64,000 bases of DNA, from the NCBI RefSeq assembly GCF_031180885.1, contig NZ_JAPSLK010000016.1, forward strand, positions 94,217-158,216, given 5' to 3'. Position 1 is the stretch's first letter; each line of letters starts with the position of its first letter. Under the pieces are notes generated by a model. That model did no database searches. It was not told the DNA's origin and saw only the letters and a program-made list of their open reading frames with translations. This document shows, one piece after another, positions 35,462 to 44,700 of this stretch. The position numbers were made by a program, and so were the translations under genes. This DNA comes from Saccharothrix sp. (GTDB taxonomy: Bacteria > Actinomycetota > Actinomycetes > Mycobacteriales > Pseudonocardiaceae).

Positions 35462-35834
35462 GGCCCGCCCAGATCTGCTGGAGCCGCACGATCATCACCG
35501 GCACGCTCAGGCACCCCACCACGAGCACCGCCGCACCCCACCGGGACCGTTCCGCGATGGCCCAGAACCCGGCCAGCGGCAGCACGACCACCGGCCCGAT
35601 CAGGTAGCCGACGAACGTGGCGGACGCGATGTCGCGGTCGAGCCCGATCAGCTTGACGACCCCGATCACGGCCTGCACCAGCAGCCCGAACTCCAGCAGC
35701 ACCACCGCGCCCGCGATGCCCAGGGTCAGCTTGGTGTCCAGCGTCAGCGGCTTGTCCAGCACCGCGAGCAGCAGCGCCCAGGCGGCGCAGACCAGCGCGA
35801 GCACGATCAGCGCCGTGGCCAGGAAGTCGATCAT
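35454..35834 (-). CDS. Small integral membrane protein, unknown function
   Basis: A 126-residue protein with four predicted membrane segments (MIDFLATALIVLALVCAAWA, LTLGIAGAVVLLEFGLLVQA, ATFVGYLIGPVVVLPLAGFW and WGAAVLVVGCLSVPVMIV). Starts at ATG 35834, preceded by GGAGGAC (on the minus strand). It is the first of the overlapping membrane pair; the partner starts inside its last codons. Function unknown. Confidence 0.78.
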   Translation of the reverse strand: MIDFLATALIVLALVCAAWALLLAVLDKPLTLDTKLTLGIAGAVVLLEFGLLVQAVIGVVKLIGLDRDIASATFVGYLIGPVVVLPLAGFWAIAERSRWGAAVLVVGCLSVPVMIVRLQQIWAGHA

Positions 35835-35861
35835 CGAAGCAGGTCCTCCACGGGGAGAACT

Positions 35862-36161
35862 CTAGGCGCACTCCACGTAGGCGGCGGTCAGCGGCGGCAC
35901 CTCCAAGCGCGCGTCGACCCGCAGGCAGCGGCCCAGCGGCGGCCGGTCCGCCACGTACTCCGCCACGACCTCGGCGAACGTCGGGCAGCCCAGCTTCAGC
36001 CAGCCCGGCGCGACCCGCCGGCACAACGCGGCCGGCGCAGGCTCCCCGCCCGCCACCACGACGTCGTGGATGCGCTGGGTGGTGTCCCGGTCGAACGTGT
36101 GCCCGAGCCGCTCCGACGCGGGCGGCGAGACCAGGGCCGGCACCAGCAGCAGCACGCGCAT
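35862..36161 (-). CDS. Hypothetical protein (99 aa)
   Basis: A 99-residue protein starting MRVLLLVPALVSPPASERLG. The N-terminus is hydrophobic but short, and no clear cleavage site follows. Two Cys (ALCRRVAP and LGCPTFAEVV) and a third and fourth near the end (GRCLRVDARL, YVECA) suggest possible disulfides, so export is possible. No family recognised. It lies 27 bases upstream of the membrane pair on the same strand and may share their transcript. Confidence 0.55.
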   Translation of the reverse strand: MRVLLLVPALVSPPASERLGHTFDRDTTQRIHDVVVAGGEPAPAALCRRVAPGWLKLGCPTFAEVVAEYVADRPPLGRCLRVDARLEVPPLTAAYVECA

Positions 36162-36361
36162 GCGGCCATGGTCCGGACGGAGCAGCGGCCCACCAACCGG
36201 TCATGTCCCGGCCACTTCACCGTGAGTAGCTCATCACTCGATCGTGGTCATTCTCGTGCGATGCTGCGGAGGTGATCATCCGCACCTGATCGCGCACAGT
36301 CAGGACCTCTGACGCGTGCTGTCACCCTGCGACGCCGCTATCGGGGAGAGGACACCCAACC

Positions 36362-37522
36362 GTGCGAACCTCCACCTGGCGACTGGCCGGCGCACTCACC
36401 GCCACGGCCGCGGTCGTCACCACCCTGCTCGTGTCCACGGCCGCCTCCGGCGCGGCCACGCCCATCACGGTCAGCCAGGCCATCAGCCAGCAGAACGGCT
36501 CGACCGCCACCGTGCGCGGCTACGTCGTCGGCCAGCCGACCGCCACCACCACCGTCGTCCGGTCGAACTTCCCCAACGACTACGCCCTGGCCCTCGCCGA
36601 CACCGCGAGCCAGACCAGCACCAGTCAGATGATCTACGTGCAGATCCCGTCGGCGTTCCGGTCCGCGTGGGGCCTGCGCACGAACCCCAGCCTCATGGGC
36701 AAGCGCATCGACGTCACCGGCACCCTCTCCGCGTACTTCGCCCACCCCGGCCTGACGTCGTCCACGGCCTTCGCGTTCGCCGGCACCACCACCACGCCGA
36801 CGACCACGGCCACGACCACCACCAGCGCCCCGCCGACCGACGACTACTACCGCGACGCGGCGGGCAAGACCGGTTCGGCGCTGAAGACCGCGCTGCACCA
36901 GATCATCCGCACGAACACCAAGCTGTCCTACGACCAGGTGTGGAACGCGCTGAAGGTCACCGACGAGGACCCGAACAACCCGGCCAACGTCATCCTGCTC
37001 TACAGCGGCCGGTCGCAGAGCAAGACGCTCAACGGCGGTGACGTCGACGACTGGAACCGGGAGCACGTCTGGGCCAAGTCCCACGGCGACTTCGGCACCG
37101 CCACCGGCCCCGGCACCGACCTGCACCACCTGCGGCCGGAGGACGTGACGGTCAACGCCGACCGCGGCAACAAGGACTTCGACAACGGCGGCACCGCCGC
37201 GGCCGAGGCGCCCGGGAACTACACCGACAGCGACTCGTGGGAGCCGCGCAACGCCGTCAAGGGTGATGTGGCCCGGATGCTGTTCTACATGGCGGTCCGG
37301 TACGAGGGCACCGACGGCTTCGCCAACCTGGAGCTGAACAACAACGTCAACAACGGCACCGCCCCGTACCACGGCCGGCTCTCGGTGCTGGTCCAGTGGC
37401 ACCAGCAGGACCCGCCGGACGCGTTCGAGAAGCGCCGCAACCAGGTCATCTACGACACCTACCAGCGCAACCGCAACCCGTTCATCGACCACCCCGAGTG
37501 GGTAGCGGCGATCTGGAGCTGA
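36362..37522 (+). CDS. Secreted endonuclease I family nuclease with N-terminal OB-fold domain
   Basis: A 386-residue secreted protein. The signal peptide ends near AASGAA. An OB-fold domain of DUF6359 type follows (ISQQNGSTATVRGYVVGQ through GKRIDVTGTLSAYF), then a Thr-rich linker (TTPTTTATTTTSAPPTD). The EndA/NucM endonuclease I domain has the catalytic REHVWAKSHGDFG, the DLHHLRPEDVTVN and RGNKDFDNGG motifs and the closing FEKRRNQVIYDTYQRNRNPF. It degrades extracellular DNA for nutrients. GTG 36362 is the start in line with the signal peptide; a GGAGAGGA lies upstream with long spacing. Confidence 0.9.
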   Translation: MRTSTWRLAGALTATAAVVTTLLVSTAASGAATPITVSQAISQQNGSTATVRGYVVGQPTATTTVVRSNFPNDYALALADTASQTSTSQMIYVQIPSAFRSAWGLRTNPSLMGKRIDVTGTLSAYFAHPGLTSSTAFAFAGTTTTPTTTATTTTSAPPTDDYYRDAAGKTGSALKTALHQIIRTNTKLSYDQVWNALKVTDEDPNNPANVILLYSGRSQSKTLNGGDVDDWNREHVWAKSHGDFGTATGPGTDLHHLRPEDVTVNADRGNKDFDNGGTAAAEAPGNYTDSDSWEPRNAVKGDVARMLFYMAVRYEGTDGFANLELNNNVNNGTAPYHGRLSVLVQWHQQDPPDAFEKRRNQVIYDTYQRNRNPFIDHPEWVAAIWS

Positions 37523-37657
37523 TCCGTCAGGCGGCGTGGGGGTCGCCTCCACGCCGCCCTTTGCGCCTGATCCGGTGGAGGAGCCGGGTTTCCTGTCACC
37601 CGGATGGGGCTACCCGCCGGTAGTAACGTGGGAAGCCCGGCTCCAGGGAGGTCCGTG

Positions 37658-39550
37658 ATGACGGCAGTGGACCCCGACCGGCACGTGGACGAGCGAGTCG
37701 CCCGCAAGGTCGCCGAGCAGGCGCGCGAGACGAGGTGGAAGCACCCGAGCTTCGGCCGGGAGCTGTTCCTCGGCCACTTCCGCCTCGACCTGATCCACCC
37801 CCACCCCTCCGGCTCCGCCGACGACCGCGAGCGCGGCGAGAAGTTCCTCGGCGAACTGCGCGAGTACTGCGAGACCATCGACGGCGCGCGGATCGAGCGC
37901 GACGCCCTCATCCCGGACGAGGTCCTGGTCGGCCTCAAGCGGCTCGGCGCGTTCGGCATGAAGATCAAGCCCGAGTACGGCGGCCTGGGCCTGTCCCAGG
38001 TGTACTACAACCGCGCCCTGATGCTGGTCGGGTCGGTCAACCCGGCGCTGGGCGCGATGCTGTCCGCGCACCAGTCGATCGGCGTGCCCCAGCCGCTGGC
38101 GATGTTCGGCACGGACGAGCAGAAGGCCGAGTACCTGCCGAGGTGCGCGGCGGGCGAGATCAGCGCGTTCCTGCTGACCGAGCCGGACGTCGGCAGCGAC
38201 CCGGCCCGCCTGGGCACGACGGCGACCCCGGTCGACGGCGGGTACGTGCTCAACGGAGTGAAGCTGTGGACGACGAATGGTGTCGTCGCGGACCTGCTGG
38301 TCGTGATGGCGCAGGTGCCGGGCAAGGGCATCACGGCGTTCGTGGTCGAGGGCGACTCGCCGGGCATCACCGTGGAGAACCGCAACGAGTTCATGGGCCT
38401 GCGCGGCCTGGAGAACGGGGTGACCCGGTTCCACGAGGTGCACGTGCCCGAGGCGAACCGGATCGGCAAGGAGGGGGCGGGGCTCAAGATCGCCCTGACC
38501 ACCTTGAACACCGGGCGGTTGTCGTTGCCGGCGTTGTGCGCGGGGGCGGCCAAGTGGTGCTTGAAGATCGCGCGCGAGTGGTCGTCCGAGCGGGTGCAGT
38601 GGGGGTTGCCGGTCGGGAAGCACGAGGCCATCGCGGGCAAGGTCGCGTTCATCGCGGCGACGGCGTACGCGCTGGAGGCGGTGCTGGACCTGTCGAGCGA
38701 GCTGGCCGACGCCGGTGGTCACGACATCCGGATCGAGGCGGCGCTGGCCAAGCTGTACGGGTCGGAGATGGCGTGGCTGGTCGCGGACGAACTGGTGCAG
38801 CTGCGGGGTGGCCGGGGGTACGAGACGGCCGAGTCGATGGCACGGCGGGGTGAGCGGGGTGTGCCGGCCGAGCAGTTGTTGCGGGATCTGCGGATCAACC
38901 GGATCTTCGAGGGGTCCACGGAGATCATGCACTTGCTCATCGCGCGGGAGGCGGTGGACGCGCACCTGGCGGTGGCGGGGGACATCATCGATCCCGAGGC
39001 GGACGGTCGTGCGAAGGCGCGGGCGGTGGCTCGGGCGGGCGGGTTCTACGCGAAGTGGCTGCCGACCCTGGTGGTGGGGCGGGGGCAGGTGCCCAAGGCG
39101 TACGGGGAGTTTGGTCCACTCGCGACGCACTTGCGGTTCGTGGAGCGGTCGAGCCGGAAGCTGGCGCGGCACACGTTCTACGCGATGTCGCGGTGGCAGG
39201 GGCGGATGGAGCGGAAGCAGCGGTTCCTGGCGCGGGTGGTGGACATCGGGGCGGAGCTGTTCGCCATCAGTGCGTCGTGCGTGAAGGCGGCGGCGGACGG
39301 GGACCGCGCGGTGGAGTTGGCGGACGCTTTCGCGAAGCAGTCTCGCGTTCGGGTGGACGAGTTGTTCGAGCGCTTGTGGACCAACGCGGACGAGTCCGAT
39401 GTGGTGTTGGCGCGGCACGTGTTGGAGGGGCGGTTCACGTGGTTGGAGGAGGGGGTGCTGGATCCGTCGACTCCGGGGCCGTGGATCGCGGATTCGACGC
39501 ACCACGCCTCGACTGCGGAGAACGTGCACCGGCCGACGCCTAGGCCATAA
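37658..39550 (+). CDS. Acyl-CoA dehydrogenase (long, VLCAD-like form)
   Basis: A 630-residue FAD enzyme, longer than the usual 380-400 because it has an N-terminal extension and a C-terminal helical domain as in ACAD9/VLCAD-like FadE proteins. Seen are GAMLSAHQSIGVPQPLAMFG, LTEPDVGSDPARLGTTATPV, the core domain GLKIALTTLNTGRLSLPALC, and the catalytic Glu418 in RIFEGSTEIMHLLI. It catalyses the first step of fatty acid beta-oxidation. ATG 37658 has GGGAGG six bases upstream. No partner genes adjoin, so chain-length preference is open. The 3' half has visibly more TTG/GGG codons than the 5' half. Confidence 0.92.
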   Translation: MTAVDPDRHVDERVARKVAEQARETRWKHPSFGRELFLGHFRLDLIHPHPSGSADDRERGEKFLGELREYCETIDGARIERDALIPDEVLVGLKRLGAFGMKIKPEYGGLGLSQVYYNRALMLVGSVNPALGAMLSAHQSIGVPQPLAMFGTDEQKAEYLPRCAAGEISAFLLTEPDVGSDPARLGTTATPVDGGYVLNGVKLWTTNGVVADLLVVMAQVPGKGITAFVVEGDSPGITVENRNEFMGLRGLENGVTRFHEVHVPEANRIGKEGAGLKIALTTLNTGRLSLPALCAGAAKWCLKIAREWSSERVQWGLPVGKHEAIAGKVAFIAATAYALEAVLDLSSELADAGGHDIRIEAALAKLYGSEMAWLVADELVQLRGGRGYETAESMARRGERGVPAEQLLRDLRINRIFEGSTEIMHLLIAREAVDAHLAVAGDIIDPEADGRAKARAVARAGGFYAKWLPTLVVGRGQVPKAYGEFGPLATHLRFVERSSRKLARHTFYAMSRWQGRMERKQRFLARVVDIGAELFAISASCVKAAADGDRAVELADAFAKQSRVRVDELFERLWTNADESDVVLARHVLEGRFTWLEEGVLDPSTPGPWIADSTHHASTAENVHRPTPRP

Positions 39551-39601
39551 CCGCAGGTCGAGCGGGGTATCTCACTTCGGGTTCCTGCCTGCCCTTCTTC
39601 G

Positions 39602-39875
39602 TCTCGCGTTGGGCGTTCGCGCCGGCCCTTCGCCGTGTCACGTCGGGCGTTCCGCCCGCCCACCCCCACCCAGGCCACCTCGCTAAAGCCACCAAAAGCA
39701 CCCGCCTTCGGCGGGGCCGCCTGCGGCGGCCGGCACGGCCCGGCTCCGCCGGGCCGTGCGACCCGAGCGCGCAGCGCTCGGGTCTGCGCGCGAAGCGCGC
39801 TTGGCGCGCACCGCGCGCCCGGCTTGTGCCAGGGGGCCTGGGAGGGGGTGGACGGGCGGAACGCCCAACGCGAGA
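39602..39875. repeat. Large inverted repeat enclosing an array of GC-rich hairpins
   Basis: Two nested arm pairs bracket the element: 39602-39618 with 39859-39875 (17 of 17) and 39645-39676 with 39835-39866 (30 of 32). Inside lie at least five successive local hairpins, including a perfect 12-bp stem (GCACGGCCCGGC, TCC loop) near 39733-39759 and a perfect 11-bp stem (GACCCGAGCGC, GCA loop) near 39760-39784. The alternating stems would fold as a multi-branched structure as DNA or RNA. Both strands are open over long stretches, but with no coding bias. It begins about 50 bases after the acyl-CoA dehydrogenase stop. Confidence 0.8.
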
Positions 39876-40020
39876 TGACCTCGTCCACCCCGCGCAATGC
39901 CCAACGCGAGATGACCTCATCCACCCCGCGGACGCCCAACGTGAGAAGACTTCATCCACCCACGAGCAGGGCTCATCCACCCACGAGCACGGCGGAACAC
40001 CCAACGCGAAAGGAACTCAC
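39862..40020. repeat. Degenerate direct repeats downstream of the hairpin array
   Basis: The motif CCCAACGCGAGATGACCTC begins near 39864 and 39900. Variants (CCCAACGTGAGAAGACTTC and CCCAACGCGAAAGGAACTC) follow near 39936 and 40000, interspersed with TCATCCACCC copies. Spacing is about 36, 36 and 64 bases and units diverge, so this is not a CRISPR array. The first unit is the right outer arm of the large inverted repeat. Confidence 0.65.
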
Positions 40021-40100
40021 TTACGTGGCAAGGAAGGCGCGGGCCGGCCCTGAGCCGTTGGGGCGGCGGCTCAGGGCGGGGTGGCGCACGGTCCGTTGTC

Positions 40101-40141
40101 ACACGGGGCAGGTGTTTGCGGGCGCGGCACCTGCCCCGTGT
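40101..40141. terminator. Strong hairpin in the gap before the second ROK gene
   Basis: Arms at 40101-40114 and 40128-40141 pair perfectly over 14 bases with a 13-base loop. No T-run follows on either strand. It could stop transcripts from the minus-strand ROK regulator or read-through from the left. The rest of 40021-40309 shows no supportable gene. Confidence 0.5.
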
Positions 40142-40309
40142 ACGGCCGGAAGGGGACCACGTCCCCCGTACTCCCCGTCCGACTCCCCTTTGCAACAACG
40201 GAAGGACACACACCCTCCAGGAGGAGGTGTGGTAACGCTATGCCACTACTGTCCAGTTGACACCTACGACAATTGAGTGAATTACCAGGTGAGGGGCGCT
40301 CGACTACTC

Positions 40310-41554
40310 TCAGAGAGTAACGGCACCTCGCCGGTCGAACACAAGATCGCGGGCCGCCGCCAAGCCCATCGCGACCGCACCGCTGAGCACCGCCCCGTCA
40401 CCCAGCTCGCCCGCCGCGATCCGGGGCGCCAACGGCGTCAGCCGGCCCAGCGCCTCCGCCAGCGGCGGCCCCAGCAGATCGGTGTTGCCGCCGATCCCGC
40501 CACCCAGCACCACCAACTCGGGATCGATCACCGCCGCGACCGACGCCACCACGAACGCCAACCGCTCGGCCTCGTCCCGCACGACGTCCAACGCCTTCGG
40601 ATCCCCACCACGCGCCAACGCGAACACGTCCCGCGCCGACTTCACGCCCAACCCGGCCGACCGAGCCGCCTCGACCACGGCCTCCGCCGCCACCGCCGAC
40701 TCCAACCGCCCCCGCGAACTGCCCACACCACCCGCACTGCCCGCAGCCCCCACGCCACCCGCACCGCCAACAGCACCCGCACCACCGGTACTGTCCACAT
40801 CGGACGGATATGGCAAGTACCCCACCTCACCCGCCGCCCCGTGCGCCCCCCGGAACAACTGCCCGTCCACCACGATCCCCATGCCGATCCCGGTCCCGAC
40901 GGTCACGTGCACGAACACGTCCACGCCCCGCGCCGCCCCGTACGCCCGCTCACCCACCGCCGCCAGGTTCGCGTCGTTCTCCACCACCAGGTCCGGCCCC
41001 AGCAGGGTCTCCAGCTCGTCCAGCAACCCGGGCCGCTCCCACCCCGGCAGGTTCGGCGCGTGCAGCAGCGTCCGGTCGCGCGGCACGCCCGGCGTCCCGA
41101 CGACCTTCACCACCATCTCGTCCAACGACAACCCGGCGTCCGACACCGTCCGCACCGCCAGGTCCCGCACCGTCCGCACCAGCGCACCCGCCGTCCGGCA
41201 CCGGTTGCGCTCGTCGACCCGCGCGATCACCGACCCGGCCAGGTCCGCCACCGCGACCCGGATGCGCTGCCGCCCGATGTCCACCCCCAGCACGTGCCCG
41301 GCCGCCGGGTTCACCTCGTACACCATCGCCGACCGCCCCGGCCCGGCCGTCGTGCGGCCGATGGGGCGCACCAGCCGGTGCTGCTCCAGGTCCAGCAGCG
41401 CCTGGCCGACGGTCGGTTTGGACAGTCCGGTGTCCTTCGCGATCTGCGGTCGGGTCGCCGGACCGCCGCGGCGCAGCCGGTCCAGCACCGCCCGCTGGTT
41501 CAGCACGCGCATGCCCGCGGGGGTGCCCACCTGAGGGGACTTCCGGACCGTCAC
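40310..41554 (-). CDS. ROK family transcriptional regulator, atypical (no zinc motif)
   Basis: A 414-residue ROK regulator. The HTH is MRVLNQRAVLDRLRRGGPAT and IAKDTGLSKPTVGQALLDLE. The ROK fold includes HVLGVDIGRQRIRVAVADLA, VTVGTGIGMGIVVDGQLFRG and GAAGEVGYLP. Where most ROK proteins carry CxCGxxGC, this one has a Gly/Ala-rich insert (STGGAGAVGGAGGVGAAGSA), so zinc is not bound there. GTG 41554 lies eight bases after TAGACT on the minus strand, so the transcript may be leaderless or nearly so. It is divergent from the GH92 mannosidase, its likely target. Confidence 0.87.
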   Translation of the reverse strand: MTVRKSPQVGTPAGMRVLNQRAVLDRLRRGGPATRPQIAKDTGLSKPTVGQALLDLEQHRLVRPIGRTTAGPGRSAMVYEVNPAAGHVLGVDIGRQRIRVAVADLAGSVIARVDERNRCRTAGALVRTVRDLAVRTVSDAGLSLDEMVVKVVGTPGVPRDRTLLHAPNLPGWERPGLLDELETLLGPDLVVENDANLAAVGERAYGAARGVDVFVHVTVGTGIGMGIVVDGQLFRGAHGAAGEVGYLPYPSDVDSTGGAGAVGGAGGVGAAGSAGGVGSSRGRLESAVAAEAVVEAARSAGLGVKSARDVFALARGGDPKALDVVRDEAERLAFVVASVAAVIDPELVVLGGGIGGNTDLLGPPLAEALGRLTPLAPRIAAGELGDGAVLSGAVAMGLAAARDLVFDRRGAVTL

Positions 41555-41622
41555 AGCGAGTGAGTCTAGATCGGGTGGAGCAACAACCGGACAGGCTTGT
41601 GGACAAGCCGGGTGATCAGTCT

Positions 41623-41636
41623 TGACAACGATGTCA
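41623..41636. promoter_or_regulatory. Candidate LacI-style operator upstream of the GH92 gene
   Basis: TGACAACGATGTCA has six of seven palindromic base pairs around a central CG, the form of LacI-family operators. It overlaps a perfect -35-like TTGACA (41622-41627), about 90 bases before the GH92 start, so binding would block transcription. Confidence 0.4.
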
Positions 41637-41725
41637 GCGGGCCGTTTCCCTGACCGGCGAGTTCGGCCGGCGACAAAGGCGAGCCCGAGGCGGGTCAAGG
41701 TCAGTCAAGGCGAGAGGCGTGCGCG

Positions 41726-44700
41726 ATGAGGCACATGCGACGAAGTCGGAGATCCCTGGTCATCCTGATGACCGCTGCGCTGGCCGCGGGGTCCGTGGGA
41801 GGCTGGTCCCCAGCGACCGCCGCACCGGGGGAGCCAGCCGTGAGCGAGACCCTGTTCGCCACGTCGTTCGAGGACGGGCAGCCGCAGCCCAAGTGGGCGA
41901 GCACCGTGGAGACCGGTCCCGACGGCGCCCCGAAGACCTCGGGCGTCAACGGTTCCGACTCGACCGGCATCCCGGGCAACGTCACCGACCGGATCGTCGA
42001 CGTGGCGGCCAACTCCGAGTACGTGGAAGCCGGTGAGGTCAAGGAGAACCTCGTCGACGGCAACACCGCGTCGAAGTGGCTGACCTTCACCCGCACCGGC
42101 TGGGTCCGGTTCACCTTCCCGGAACCGGTGGCGGTCAAGCGGTACGCGATGACCTCCGCCAACGACGCCCCCGAGCGCGACCCGAAGGACTGGACCCTGC
42201 GCGGGTCCAACGACGGCTCGACCTGGACCACGGTCGACACCCGCACCGGCGAGGCGTTCACCGAACGCTTCCAGACCAAGACCTACGACACCACCAACAC
42301 CGAGGCGTTCCGCCTCTACCAGCTCGACATCAGCGCCAACTACGGCGGCGTCGGCCTGATCCAGCTCGCCGAGGTCCAGTTCTCCGACGGCTCCACCACC
42401 CCGCCCGCGCAGAACATGCGCACCACGGTCGGCAAGGGGGCCAACGGTGGGTACAACGCGAAGGCGGGCATGGGCTTCACCGGCGTGAAAGCCCTGCGCT
42501 ACCAGGGCACCCACGTCGCCGCCGAGCGCGGCTACTCGTACAACAAGGTGTTCGAGGTCGACATCCCGGTCACCGACACGACCGAGCTGTCCTACCTCGT
42601 GTTCCCGTCGTTCATCACCGACGACCTGAACTACCCGAGCACCCACGTCGCACTGGACCTCGCGTTCTCGGACGGCACCTACCTGTCCGACCTCGGCGCG
42701 CGCGACCAGCACGGGTTCGAGCTGTCCCCGCGCGGCCAGGGCGCGGCGAAGTCCTTGTACACCAACCAGTGGAACCGGGTCGCGTCCGTGATCGGGAAGG
42801 TCGCGGCGGGCAAGACGATCAAGCGCATCCTGGTGGCGTACGACAACCCGCGCGGCCCGGCCGCGTTCAACGGCTGGCTCGACGACATCGCGGTGAAGTC
42901 CGCGCCGGCGACGGTCGACAAGCCACGCCCGTCCGACCACGTCCTGACCACCCGGGGCACCAACTCCAGCGGCAGCTTCTCGCGCGGCAACAACTTCCCG
43001 GCCACCGCCGTGCCGCACGGGTTCAACTTCTGGTCCCCGATGACCAACGCGGGCTCGATCAGCTGGCTCTACGAGTACGCCAAGGCCAACAACCGGGACA
43101 ACCTGCCGACGCTCCAGGCGTTCACCGCCAGCCACGAGCCCAGCCCGTGGATGGGCGACCGGCAGACCTTCCAGGTCATGCCGTCCACCGGCACCCCCAC
43201 CGCCGACCGCGCGATGCGGGCGTTGCCGTTCCGGCACGAGAACGAGACCGCGCAGGCGCACTACTACGGCGTGAGGTTCGAGAACGGGATGCGCACCGAG
43301 ATCGCGCCGACCGACCACGCCGCCGTGTTCCGCTTCACCTTCACCGGCGACACGTCGAACCTGGTGTTCGACAACGTCAACAACAGCGGCGGCCTGACCC
43401 TGGACGCGGCGAACGGCGTCGTGACCGGGTTCTCGGACGTCAAGAGCGGCCTGTCCACCGGCGCCACCCGTCTGTTCGTGTACGGCAAGGTCAACCGGCC
43501 GGTGACCGCGAGCGGCAGGCTGACCGGCGTCGGCCGGGACAACGTGGCGGGCTACCTCCAGTTCGACACGTCGTCGGACAAGACGGTCGAGCTGCGCATC
43601 GCCACCTCGTTGCTGGGCGTCGACCAGGCGCGCCGCAACCTGGAGCTGGAGGTGTCCACTTCGGACACCTTCGAGTCGGTGCGCGACCGCGCCCAGCAGG
43701 CGTGGGACGAGGTCCTGGGCATGATCGAGGTCGAGGGCGCCACCGAGGACCAGCTCACCACCCTGTACTCCAACCTCTACCGGCTCTACCTGTACCCGAA
43801 CTCGGGCTTCGAGAACGTCGGCACCGCCGAGAACCCGAAGTACCAGTACGCCTCGCCCGTGCAGCCCGCCGGCCCGTCGACACCCACTCGAACGGGCGCG
43901 AAGGTCGTGGACGGCAAGATCTACGTCAACAACGGGTTCTGGGACACCTACCGCACCACCTGGCCCGCGTACAGCCTGTTCACGCCTCGAAAAGCAGGTG
44001 AACTGGCGGACGGGTTCGTGCAGCAGTACCGGGACGGCGGCTGGGTCGCCCGCTGGTCGTCGCCCGGCTACGCCAACCTGATGACCGGCACCAGCTCCGA
44101 CGTGGCCTTCGCGGACGCGTACGTCAAGGGCGTCAAGGACTTCGACGTCAAGGCGGCGTTCGACGCGGCGGTGAAGAACGCGACCGTCGCGCCGCCGAAC
44201 GCGGGCGTCGGCCGGAAGGGCCTGGACACCTCGATCTTCCTCGGCTACACGTCCACCGCCACCGGCGAGGGCATGTCGTGGGCGATCGAGGGTTACGTCA
44301 ACGACTACGGCATCGCCAACATGGCGAAGGCGCTGTACCAGGAGACCGGTGACGCGGAATACCTGGCGCAGAGCGAGTACTTCGCGAACCGGGCGCAGAA
44401 CTACATCCACATGTTCGACCCGGCCACGAAGTTCTTCCAGGGCCGCAAGCCCGACGGCACGTGGCGCGAGTCGCCCGAGCACTACGACCCGCGCGAATGG
44501 GGCCACGACTACACCGAGACCGACGGCTGGAACATGGCGTTCTCGGTGCCGCACGACGGCCAGGGCCTGGCCAACCTGTACGGCGGTCGGGAGGGCTTGG
44601 CGTCGAAGCTCGACGAGTTCTTCGCGACGCCGGAGACCGCGAAGTTCCCGGGTTCCTACGGCGGTGTCATCCACGAGATGACCGAGGCGCGGGACGTGCG

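Noticed and set aside
39540..40004. Repetitive minus-strand ORFs with a GVDEV-SRWA pattern
   Set aside because: They are translations of the inverted and direct repeats, not genes.
39862..40020. Possible CRISPR array
   Set aside because: Units are degenerate, spacing is irregular, there are no unique spacers of even length and no cas genes.
40025..40276. 83-codon ORF starting GTG with a purine-rich stretch upstream
   Set aside because: Codon third positions lack the GC bias of real genes, it overlaps a perfect 14-bp hairpin, and it shows no domain.
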